Assembly: GCF_023715525.1 (NCBI RefSeq)
Contig: NZ_JAMBOG010000028.1
Span: 1-34,943 of the forward strand
Length of the DNA stretch: 34,943 nucleotides
Direction: 5' to 3'
From: Kocuria rosea
GTDB lineage: Bacteria; Actinomycetota; Actinomycetes; Actinomycetales; Micrococcaceae
Shown: in pieces, positions 7,237 through 15,286 of the stretch
How positions within the stretch are numbered: position 1 is the stretch's first letter
Layout: the number at the start of each line of letters is the position of its first letter
Made by a program: the position numbers and the translations under genes
The notes under the pieces: generated by a model
What the model saw: the letters and a program-made list of their open reading frames with translations, nothing else
The model's database searches: none
Told to the model about the DNA's origin: nothing

Positions 7237-7872
7237 TCAGGCGCCGGTGCGGGAGGCGGCGATCTCGGCGGAGATGGCGCGGGCGGTGTCGGAGTCGGGG
7301 CCCGGCTCCGGGGTGAAGACGGCGCGGCGGTAGTAGCGCAGCTCGTCGATGGAGTCGCGGATGTCGCCCAGGGCCCGGTGGTTGCCGGTCTTCGGCGGTG
7401 CCTGGAAGTACGCCCGCGGATACCAGCGCCGGGAGAGCTCCTTGATGGTGGAGACGTCGATCACCCGGTAGTGCAGGTGGGCCACGACGTCGGGCATGTC
7501 CCGCACCAGGAACGTGCGGTCGGTGCCCACGGAGTTGCCTCCCAGCGGGGCCTTGCCCGGCTCGGGGACCCACTGCCTGATGTAGGCGAGCACCTGCTCC
7601 TGCGCCTGCTCCATGGTGAGGCCCTGCGGGAGCTCGTCGAGCAGCTTGGAGGCGGTGTGCATGTTGCGCACGAAGTCGCCCATCTGGGCGAGCGCCTCGT
7701 CGGCCGGGCGGATCACGACGTCGACGCCCTCGCCGAGGACGTTGAGCTCGTCGTCCGTCACGAGCGCCGCGACCTCGATGAGGGCGTCGTTCTCGAGGGA
7801 CAGCCCCGTCATCTCGCAGTCGATCCAGACAATGCGTCCGTTGGAATTCGCGCGTCCGTTGGAATTAGCCAC
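7237..7872 (-). CDS. orn: Oligoribonuclease
   Basis: 3'-5' exoribonuclease of the DEDDh family that degrades two- to five-base RNA remnants, including pGpG. The 211-residue product has Asp18 and Glu20 (WIDCEMTGL), Asp118 (NSVGTDRTFL), and His165 with Asp170 (NHRALGDI), the complete DEDDh set. The GTG start sits six bases after a TAGATT hexamer, indicating a leaderless mRNA. The first codons contain an 18-base tandem duplication (ANSNGR twice), absent from the conserved core, which begins at IVWIDCEMTG. A C-terminal tail of about 25 residues is low complexity. Confidence 0.96.
   Translation of the reverse strand: MANSNGRANSNGRIVWIDCEMTGLSLENDALIEVAALVTDDELNVLGEGVDVVIRPADEALAQMGDFVRNMHTASKLLDELPQGLTMEQAQEQVLAYIRQWVPEPGKAPLGGNSVGTDRTFLVRDMPDVVAHLHYRVIDVSTIKELSRRWYPRAYFQAPPKTGNHRALGDIRDSIDELRYYRRAVFTPEPGPDSDTARAISAEIAASRTGA
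7834..7866 (-). repeat. Tandem duplication at the 5' end of orn
   Basis: AATTCCAACGGACGC occurs twice with an 18-base period (7834-7848 and 7852-7866 on the plus strand), encoding NSNGRANSNGR. It keeps the frame and is locally AT-richer than the surroundings. Confidence 0.9.
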
Positions 7873-7878
7873 CCGGAC

Positions 7879-7884
7879 AATCTA
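7879..7884 (-). promoter_or_regulatory. -10 hexamer giving a leaderless orn mRNA
   Basis: TAGATT on the minus strand is followed by six bases and then the GTG start of orn. No ribosome binding site is present. Confidence 0.65.
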
Positions 7885-7938
7885 CCGTGCGGCGCCGACG
7901 CCGCCCATCGGCACGGGTGCCGCCGCCGGTGCCGGGGA

Positions 7939-7944
7939 TAGGAT
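7939..7944 (+). promoter_or_regulatory. Candidate -10 hexamer of the mannosyltransferase gene
   Basis: TAGGAT fits the TANNNT pattern and would give a leader of about 70 bases. It is divergent from the orn promoter, with 54 bases between the two -10 elements. Confidence 0.4.
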
Positions 7945-8018
7945 CGGGGCGACCACGGGGTCCGCGCTGCGCCCAGCCGCGGCGCCCGCAGCCACCGGAC
8001 GGGCGCATCGGGAGAGCA

Positions 8019-9590
8019 GTGCACACGACCTCGGAGATCGGCGCCTCGGACGACGGCGGGCCCGCCCGGGCGCCGCTCGCGCACGCCGGCGGACCGCACT
8101 ACGTCTCCGGCTCCCCGCTGCGGACGGTGCTCATGGGCACCGTCGGCTCGTTCATGCTGCTCCTCGGCTCGCTCGGCGTCGGCTGGCTGGCCTCCGTCTC
8201 GCCGCTGCGCCAGGAACCCCTGATCATCGCCATGCGGTTCACCACCACCGGCGTGATCGTCTCCATCCTGCTGCTCGCCGTGGGCGGGATGCTCCTCGTG
8301 CGCGAGTGGCTGCGCCTGGGCCAGAAGCTCAGCCGCTGGGGGCCCGGGTCGGGACGGTGGGTGCGCATCGCGATCGCCGCGTGGTCGGCGCCCATGCTCG
8401 TGGCGGTGCCCCTGTTCAGCCGCGACGTGTACTCCTACATCGGCCAGGGCCGGGTGATGGCCAACGGGCTCAACCCGTACGAGCACGGCGTGTCGTCCAT
8501 CGACAACTTCTTCCAGCTCGGGGCGGACCAGATGTGGTCGGAGATGCCGCCGCCCTACGGACCGCTGTTCCTGTGGCTCGAGCAGCTCGTCGTCGCGGTC
8601 ACGGGCGAGGACCCGGACGCCGCGGTGCTGTGGTTCCGGGCCCTGTGCGTGATGGCCGTGCTCGCGCTCGTCTGGCTGGTCCCGCGGCTGGCGCGGCTGC
8701 ACGGGATCAACCCGGACCGGGCGCTGTGGCTGAGCGCGGCGAACCCGCTGTTCCTCACCAACTTCCTCGTCTCCGTGCACAACGACGCCATCATGATCGC
8801 CCTCGCCCTCGGCGGGACCTACGCCGCGGCGGTGCGCCGGGACTGGCGGGGCGGGCTGGCCGGGACCACGCTCGTGACGCTGTCCGTGGCGATCAAGCCC
8901 ATCACCCTGGTGTTCCTGCCCTTCGTCGGCCTGCTCTGGGCGGGACGGGGCGCGTCGTGGTCGCGCCGGTTCGTCGTCTGGGCGCTCACCCTCGGGTACT
9001 CGCTGGCCCTGCTCGGCGTCATGGGCCTGGCCAACGGGTTCGGCTTCGGCTGGGTCTCCGCGATGTCCACGCCCGGGTCCGTCTACATCTGGTACGCGCC
9101 CGTGGGCCTGGCGGGCATCCTCGCCGCGGCGCTCGCGGCGGCCGTCGGCGCCGACCGGGGGCAGTGGATGGACGTGGTGCACACCGCCGGGCAGGTGCTG
9201 GCGGTGCCCGTGATCCTGTGGCTGATGTTCCGCGGCCGCGACGAGCGCATCATCCGCCGGCTCACCTGGGCCTTCACGGCCATCGTGGTGTTCTCCCCGA
9301 TGATCCAGTCCTGGTACGTCGTGTGGCTGATCCCCCTGTTCGCCGTCACCGGGATCCGCAGCGACTGGCAGGTGGACATCCTGTTCTTCCTCACGGCGTT
9401 CTTCATGATCTACGCGGTCTCCGACCAGATCGACGTCTTCCCGTACCTGGACCTGGACCTCAGCTCGGGCCGGCTGATCGCCGCGATCGTCGCCCTGTCC
9501 TACGGGGTATACCTGTGGTTCATCGACCCGGCGACCCGGCGCCTGTTCCGCGGCCGCTACCAGCCGCCGCTGGAGCAGACCGTCATCTGA
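8019..9590 (+). CDS. mptB: Polyprenol-phosphomannose-dependent alpha-(1->6)-mannosyltransferase, MptB-like
   Basis: A 523-residue GT-C membrane glycosyltransferase expected to extend the alpha-1,6-mannan core of lipomannan, using polyprenyl-phosphate mannose at the outer membrane face. It has about a dozen hydrophobic segments after a polar N-terminus of about 35 residues. The first outer loop holds FSRDVYSYIGQG followed by GLNPYEHG, the typical MptA/MptB region with its acidic catalytic-site residue. The GTG start follows GGGAGAG; the frame is open further upstream but only with Arg/Pro-rich residues. It stands alone between orn (divergent) and tRNA-Arg. The family is well supported; the exact linkage and acceptor are inferred from relatives. 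Confidence 0.8.
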   Translation: MHTTSEIGASDDGGPARAPLAHAGGPHYVSGSPLRTVLMGTVGSFMLLLGSLGVGWLASVSPLRQEPLIIAMRFTTTGVIVSILLLAVGGMLLVREWLRLGQKLSRWGPGSGRWVRIAIAAWSAPMLVAVPLFSRDVYSYIGQGRVMANGLNPYEHGVSSIDNFFQLGADQMWSEMPPPYGPLFLWLEQLVVAVTGEDPDAAVLWFRALCVMAVLALVWLVPRLARLHGINPDRALWLSAANPLFLTNFLVSVHNDAIMIALALGGTYAAAVRRDWRGGLAGTTLVTLSVAIKPITLVFLPFVGLLWAGRGASWSRRFVVWALTLGYSLALLGVMGLANGFGFGWVSAMSTPGSVYIWYAPVGLAGILAAALAAAVGADRGQWMDVVHTAGQVLAVPVILWLMFRGRDERIIRRLTWAFTAIVVFSPMIQSWYVVWLIPLFAVTGIRSDWQVDILFFLTAFFMIYAVSDQIDVFPYLDLDLSSGRLIAAIVALSYGVYLWFIDPATRRLFRGRYQPPLEQTVI

Positions 9591-9626
9591 GCCGGACGCC
9601 TGCACGAGCCGGCGCGGGCGAGTTGC

Positions 9627-9632
9627 TAGACT
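9627..9632 (+). promoter_or_regulatory. Candidate -10 hexamer of tRNA-Arg
   Basis: TAGACT lies 35 bases upstream of the mature tRNA 5' end and 36 bases past the mannosyltransferase stop. Confidence 0.5.
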
Positions 9633-9667
9633 CGTCCGCGTCGCCGGGGCACCGTCCCCGGCCGCCC

Positions 9668-9743
9668 GCCTCAGTAGCTCAGTGGATAGAGCAGGAGCCT
9701 TCTAATCTCTTGGTCGGGGGTTCGACTCCCTCCTGGGGCACCA
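9668..9743 (+). tRNA. tRNA-Arg (TCT)
   Basis: Cloverleaf with acceptor GCCTCAG/CTGGGGC, D stem GCTC/GAGC, anticodon loop CTTCTAA (anticodon TCT, reading AGA/AGG) and T stem GGGGG/CCCTC. The anticodon stem has a C31-T39 mismatch, which I recall from other actinobacterial tRNA-Arg(TCT). The 3' CCA is encoded, unlike the other three tRNAs here. Confidence 0.95.
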
Positions 9744-9756
9744 CTTCTCCTCCCGC

Positions 9757-9775
9757 GAGGGCCCGCACGGGCCTC
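9757..9775 (+). terminator. Hairpin after tRNA-Arg
   Basis: GAG-GCCC and GGGC-CTC pair around GCAC with one bulged G, starting 13 bases past the tRNA. Confidence 0.45.
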
Positions 9776-10023
9776 TGCACCGACGAGCGGCCTGCCGTCG
9801 ACCACCGGAGCTCCTCGTCCGCGACCGACGTTCCCGCGCCGGCTCGCGCGGCCCGGTCCGCCCCCGTCCGCACTGCACCGGCGGACCGGCGCGCGCCCCG
9901 CCCGTCCGCCCGTCCACAACCGGGCAGGATGCCGCGCGGACGCGGCACGGCCCGGAGGACGCTGGGGGCATCCCGCACCGGGGCCAGCCCCGGCCGACCG
10001 GCCGCAGTCCAGAGGCGTTCCCG
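9776..10023. other. Intergenic stretch before the ssb paralogue
   Basis: About 250 bases between the tRNA-Arg hairpin and the ssb start. Open frames here are Arg/Pro/Ala-rich and have no start or ribosome site I trust. AGAGG lies nine bases before the ssb ATG. No clear -10 is seen. Confidence 0.5.
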
Positions 10024-10704
10024 ATGACCGAGCAGATCACCGTCCGCGGCTACGTGGCCACGGACCCCGAGTCCCGCACCCTGCCCGACGGCACCGTGGT
10101 GGTCACCTTCCGCCTCGCCTCCACCCCGCGCTGGTTCGACCAGCAGAGCCAAAACTGGCGCGACGGCCACACGAACTGGCTGACCGTCCAGGCCTTCCGC
10201 ACGCTGGGGCTCAACGCGCTGGCGAGCATCAGGAAGGGCCAGCCCGTCGTGGTGATCGGCCGGCTGAAGGTGCGCTTCTGGGACGGCGAGCACGGGCGCA
10301 ACACGGCCGTGGACGTGGACGCCGTCTCGATCGGCCACGACCTCGCCCTCGGCACCGCCTGCTTCCAGAGCACCGTCAGCTCCGCCCCGCCCGCCGAACA
10401 GACCGCCGAGCAGACGGGCAGCCCCTCCTCCGCGCCGGCGGAGGAGGGCGCAGAGGGCCCTCCGGCCGGTGAGGCCCCCGGGCCGCGGGCCCGGAGAACG
10501 GGGCCCTCCCCGACGCCGTCGACCCGCGGACCGGCGAGCTCCTCGGGACTGCCGAGGACCCGGGACGGCGCTCGCGGAAGCAGCCGGCCACCGCGTGAGC
10601 CGCCCCGGCCGGGCACCGCCCCGACGCGTCGCGGGCGGGGCCCGGCCGGGAGCTCCTGCGGCCCCGCTCCGTCCCCGCCGGTGGGTCGGGACGGAGCGGG
10701 GTAG
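10024..10704 (+). CDS. ssb: Single-stranded DNA-binding protein paralogue, tail probably frameshifted
   Basis: OB-fold protein that coats single-stranded DNA. Residues 1-115 match the SSB core (ITVRGYVATDPE, VVTFRLAST, NWLTVQAFRTLGLNAL, KGQPVVVIGRLKV). The linker to about residue 150 looks normal (EEGAEGPPAGEAPG). The rest is Arg/Pro/Ser-rich and runs through a strong hairpin into the next promoter. A different frame, open from 10473 to a TGA at 10596-10598, reads PENGALPDAVDPRTGELL and has 32 of 34 codons ending in G/C from 10494, against 27 of 34 in the annotated frame. One missing base in the C/G runs near 10475-10493 would join them, giving about 190 residues. Neither tail ends in the acidic Asp-Pro-Phe type tip of housekeeping SSB, so this is probably an accessory paralogue. 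Confidence 0.75.
   Translation: MTEQITVRGYVATDPESRTLPDGTVVVTFRLASTPRWFDQQSQNWRDGHTNWLTVQAFRTLGLNALASIRKGQPVVVIGRLKVRFWDGEHGRNTAVDVDAVSIGHDLALGTACFQSTVSSAPPAEQTAEQTGSPSSAPAEEGAEGPPAGEAPGPRARRTGPSPTPSTRGPASSSGLPRTRDGARGSSRPPREPPRPGTAPTRRGRGPAGSSCGPAPSPPVGRDGAG
10662..10701 (+). terminator. 14-bp hairpin between ssb and ettA
   Basis: ccccgctccgtccc (10662-10675) is perfectly complementary to 10688-10701, with a 12-base loop. It lies 63 bases past the alternative-frame ssb stop, so it fits as that gene's terminator. Its last base abuts the -10 of ettA, so it also fills that promoter's -35/spacer region. Confidence 0.65.
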
Positions 10705-10707
10705 CCT
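10702..10707 (+). promoter_or_regulatory. -10 hexamer giving a near-leaderless ettA mRNA
   Basis: TAGCCT is followed by seven bases and then the ettA ATG. Its first three bases are also the stop codon of the annotated ssb frame, a further hint that that frame is not the real one here. Confidence 0.55.
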
Positions 10708-10714
10708 TGAGGAC

Positions 10715-12397
<1,683 letters not shown>

Positions 12398-12402
12398 TCC
12401 AC

Positions 12403-12429
12403 GGCCGACCCGCCACCGGCGGGTCGGCC
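12403..12429 (+). terminator. Terminator hairpin of ettA
   Basis: A perfect 12-bp stem (ggccgacccgcc / ggcgggtcggcc) with a 3-base loop begins five bases after the ettA stop. Confidence 0.8.
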
Positions 12430-12447
12430 GCGGGTCCCGCACACGCC

Positions 12448-12482
12448 GGAGGGGGCCGGTTCCACGGGACCCGGCCCCCTCC
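12448..12482 (-). terminator. Second hairpin between convergent ettA and the TesB-type gene
   Basis: ggagggggccgg (12448-12459) pairs perfectly with 12471-12482. The inner bases extend the stem. It lies 55 bases past the thioesterase stop on the minus strand and could act on either strand. Confidence 0.65.
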
Positions 12483-12536
12483 GCACGCCCGCACCGGGCC
12501 GGCCCCTGCGCGGGGCCGCCGGCGCGGCGCGGAACC

Positions 12537-13427
12537 CTAGGAGAACTCCGGGAAGCGCATCATGCCCTCCTGGGCCGTGGTGGCGATGAGCGTGCCGTCG
12601 CGGCGGAACATCCGGCCCACGCCCAGCCCGCGCGCCGAGGAGGCGTTGGGGGAGGACTGCACGTAGAGGATCCACTCGTCGGCGCGGGCCTCCCGGTGCC
12701 ACCACATGGCGTGGTCCAGGGAGGCGATGTTCATGCCCGGCTCCAGCCACGTCTTCCCGTGCAGCCGCAGGATCGGCTCCAGGAGCGTGTAGTCGCTCGC
12801 GTAGGCCAGGGCGGCCCGGTGGATGGCCGGGTCGTCCGGCAGGGGCTTGAGGGTCTTGATCCACACGGCGTTGTAGGGGTGGCCGCTGTCGTCGGGCCGG
12901 TAGTAGATCGGCTCGGTGATGTAGCGCATGTCGAAGGGCCGCTCGTAGGCCACGGCCTGGGCCTCGGGCAGGTCGATGTGGCCGAGCAGCTCCACGGCGC
13001 TCGGCAGCGACTCGGGCTCCGGCATCCCCCGGGGCGCCTCGTCCTGGTGCTCCAGGCCCTGCGCGGGCAGCTGGAAGGACGCGATCGCGGAGAGGATGGC
13101 CGCGCCGCCCTGGTAGGCGTGCACCCGCCGGGCGGAGAAGGAGCGGCCGTCGCGGATCCGCTCCACGCCGAACGTGATGGGCTCCGCGACGTCCCCGGCC
13201 CGCAGGAAGTAGGCGTGCAGGGAGTGGATCACCCGCTCGGGGTCCACGGTGCGCATGGCCGCGGTGCAGGCCTGGGCGAGCACCTGCCCGCCGTAGACCC
13301 GGTTGCGCGGGGCGGTGAGCGAGCGGCCCACGAAGATGTCCTCGTGGGTGCGGGCGCCGCCGCTGTCGGCGAGGTCCAGCATGTCGAGCAGCGCCTGCGT
13401 GGGGTCCGGGGTCGGGCTGTAGGTCAT
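12537..13427 (-). CDS. Acyl-CoA thioesterase II (TesB-like)
   Basis: Hydrolyses acyl-CoA to free fatty acid and CoA. The 296-residue protein is a double hotdog. The first domain (about 20-120) has RVYGGQVLAQA and the dimer/active-site strand VIHSLHAYFLRAGD. The second has ASDYTLLEP and SLDHAMWWHR, whose Asp is a likely catalytic residue as in TesB. The ATG was chosen because it lies seven bases after a TAGAGT hexamer (leaderless) and homology begins shortly after; a start six codons upstream is possible but would lie inside the promoter. It is divergent from a single-hotdog thioesterase, 86 bases apart. Confidence 0.93.
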   Translation of the reverse strand: MTYSPTPDPTQALLDMLDLADSGGARTHEDIFVGRSLTAPRNRVYGGQVLAQACTAAMRTVDPERVIHSLHAYFLRAGDVAEPITFGVERIRDGRSFSARRVHAYQGGAAILSAIASFQLPAQGLEHQDEAPRGMPEPESLPSAVELLGHIDLPEAQAVAYERPFDMRYITEPIYYRPDDSGHPYNAVWIKTLKPLPDDPAIHRAALAYASDYTLLEPILRLHGKTWLEPGMNIASLDHAMWWHREARADEWILYVQSSPNASSARGLGVGRMFRRDGTLIATTAQEGMMRFPEFS

Positions 13428-13434
13428 GGCCTTC

Positions 13435-13440
13435 ACTCTA
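13435..13440 (-). promoter_or_regulatory. -10 hexamer giving a leaderless TesB-type mRNA
   Basis: TAGAGT on the minus strand, seven bases before the thioesterase ATG. Confidence 0.6.
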
Positions 13441-13513
13441 GCCAAGCCCCGGGCCGGCGCCGCCGACGGCCCGGCCGTGCGCCGGGGGCGGCGCGGTGTG
13501 ATGGGATGGACCC

Positions 13514-14002
13514 ATGTCTTCGCTGCTGATCCCCATCCAGATGCGCTTCGGCGACATCGACAGCTACGGCCACGTCAACAACGTCACCATGCTCCAGTAC
13601 CTCGAGGACGCGCGCGTGCGGCTCATGGGCCGCCCGCTGCCCGAGGACGCCGTGGCGGGGCTGCCGGCGGACACCACGTTCCGCACGCTCGTGGGAGAGG
13701 ACCGGCAGACGGTGATCGGCCGCCAGGAGGCCGAGTACACCGAGCAGCTGCTCTACCGGCCCGAGCCGGTGTTCGTGCGGGTCTGGGTCTCCTCCGTGGG
13801 CGGGTCCAGCTTCGTGCTCGACTACGCCGTGCAGGAGGAGGACGGCTCGCGGGTCTACGCCGTGGCGCAGACCGTCGTCGTGCAGATCGACCGTGCGACC
13901 GGCCGGCCGGTGCGCCTGGCCGAGGACCAGCGGATCGTGCTCGGGCGGTGGGCGGACGCCCCCGTCCGCTTCGCCCGCCGGCCCGCCCCGGCCGGGGCGT
14001 GA
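13514..14002 (+). CDS. Acyl-CoA thioesterase, 4HBT hotdog family
   Basis: A 162-residue single-hotdog protein. RFGDIDSYGHVNN at 11-23 is the 4-hydroxybenzoyl-CoA thioesterase signature, with Asp16 as the likely catalytic acid and YGHVNN starting the central helix. The substrate is not evident. TGGGAT followed by six bases precedes the ATG, a weaker version of the leaderless spacing seen elsewhere here, and no ribosome site is present. Its stop overlaps the next gene's GTG start by four bases (GTGA), so the two are translationally coupled. The neighbouring divergent TesB-type gene suggests a local acyl-CoA theme. Confidence 0.9.
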   Translation: MSSLLIPIQMRFGDIDSYGHVNNVTMLQYLEDARVRLMGRPLPEDAVAGLPADTTFRTLVGEDRQTVIGRQEAEYTEQLLYRPEPVFVRVWVSSVGGSSFVLDYAVQEEDGSRVYAVAQTVVVQIDRATGRPVRLAEDQRIVLGRWADAPVRFARRPAPAGA

Positions 14003-14676
14003 GCCCCGTGGCCCGGTCCCTGCCGCTGACCGACCCCCGCGACGTCGCCGACCTGCGCACGTTCCTGACCCGCGCCCGCGGCGTGGACCCCCAGGCCGCC
14101 GTGCGCTTCCAGGCCCGCGGGCGCGCCCTCGGCACGTACGTGTGCGTGCTCGAGCGCCACGGCCTGCTCGACACCACCCCCACGGTCCTCGGGCTGCGCA
14201 CCGCCGCCCTGGCCGAGGAGCTGGGCCTCGACGTCACCGTCTCCCTGGGCGCCGTCCTCGACCGGATGCCCCGCCAGGACGACGACGACACCGTGGTGCG
14301 GCTGCCGCCCATGGACGCGACCGTCTCGTGGGCGGGGATCGCCCCGCCGCTGAGCGGGTGGACGCCGGTGGGCTCCGTCACCGGGGACGCCGTGCGCGAG
14401 GCCGCCCGGGGCGGGATCGAGGAGGTCGCCCGGACCGTGCCCGTGGACGCGGGCGGCGCCGTCGTGGACGCCGTGCGCTCGCAGGTCTGGGGCCGCTCCT
14501 CCGGGTGGTCGCAGCCGCTCGCGGACCGCCTGACGGGCGGGCCGGTGCCCGACGGCGCCGCGTTCGCCGCCTGGTCGCTCGGCTTCCTGCGCCCCGGGGC
14601 GGACGTGGTGGTCGCCGAGAACGGCCGCTGGCTGCGCCTGAGCGCCCCCGGCGGGCACGTGCTCGTCAAGCGCTGA
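13999..14676 (+). CDS. Uncharacterised protein coupled to a hotdog thioesterase
   Basis: A 225-residue protein I cannot assign to a named family. Features seen: a start region of the form LTDPRDVADLRTFLTRA (9-25), a predicted beta strand ALGTYVCVLERHGL (44-57), a conserved-looking TVLGLRTAALAEE (62-74), an acidic QDDDDT (93-98), and a C-terminal strand pair ADVVVAENGRWLRLSAPGG. There is no signal peptide, membrane segment or Cys pair. The GTG start overlaps the thioesterase stop (GTGA), and codon use matches the neighbours (nearly all G/C at third positions), so it is a real gene. From memory similar proteins sit beside thioesterases in other Micrococcales, but I cannot confirm this. Coupling suggests a role with the thioesterase. 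Confidence 0.8.
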   Translation: MSPVARSLPLTDPRDVADLRTFLTRARGVDPQAAVRFQARGRALGTYVCVLERHGLLDTTPTVLGLRTAALAEELGLDVTVSLGAVLDRMPRQDDDDTVVRLPPMDATVSWAGIAPPLSGWTPVGSVTGDAVREAARGGIEEVARTVPVDAGGAVVDAVRSQVWGRSSGWSQPLADRLTGGPVPDGAAFAAWSLGFLRPGADVVVAENGRWLRLSAPGGHVLVKR

Positions 14677-14713
14677 GCGGGTCCCGGACCGGGTCGTGCC
14701 CGGCGCCGGGAGC

Positions 14714-15286
14714 TCAGCCCGGCCGGTTGATCATCGCGTGGGCGGCGCGGTCGAAGTAGTCCCAGATGATCCCGTCGTGCAGCGGCGAGAGCTCGAGGGT
14801 GTCGAGTGCCGCGCGCATGTGCGCCAGCCACGTCTCGCGCGCCCACACGTCCACCGGGAACGGCAGGTGCCGCATCCGCAGCCGCGGGTGCCCGCGCTGC
14901 TCGGAGTACGTGGTCGGCCCGCCCCAGTACTGCTCGAGGAACATCCGCAGCCGCTCCTCGGCCGGGCCCAGGTCGTCCTCGGGGTACAGGGCGCGGAACC
15001 GCTCGTCCTGGGCCACGCGGGCGTAGAACTCGTGGACGAGCCTCACGAAGGTCTCGTGCCCGCCCACCTGGTCGTAGAACGACGCCACCGTGCCCGCTTC
15101 GGCCTGCTCCCGGGCGTCGCCGACCTGCGGCACCGGGCGGCGCAGCTGGGACAGCGGCGCGCCCACGGCGAAGGATCGGGCGCCGGGCGGGGCCGCGGCG
15201 GCGGGGTCGGTGCTGGGGATGCCTATCCCGCCCGCGGGCGGGACCGGCTGCTCGGGCGTGCCCGGGCCCTGCTGCGGGCCGCTCAC
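14714..15286 (-). CDS. glbO: Group II truncated haemoglobin with N-terminal extension
   Basis: A haem globin of the trHbO group, proposed to bind oxygen and detoxify reactive oxygen or nitrogen species. The globin core is residues 68-188 of 190. Tyr88 is the B10 residue, His140 (in RLRMRH) the proximal haem ligand, and Trp153 (in ETWLAHM) the group II G8 tryptophan. EERLRMFLEQYWGGP is a strong family signature. The GTG start overlaps the pepN stop by four bases (GTGA), implying translational coupling. It adds about 67 residues before the core: a Pro/Ala/Gly stretch, then SFAVGAPLSQLRRPVPQ. An internal GTG near residue 67 would give a normal-length globin, so the start is not certain. Confidence 0.9.
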   Translation of the reverse strand: MSGPQQGPGTPEQPVPPAGGIGIPSTDPAAAAPPGARSFAVGAPLSQLRRPVPQVGDAREQAEAGTVASFYDQVGGHETFVRLVHEFYARVAQDERFRALYPEDDLGPAEERLRMFLEQYWGGPTTYSEQRGHPRLRMRHLPFPVDVWARETWLAHMRAALDTLELSPLHDGIIWDYFDRAAHAMINRPG

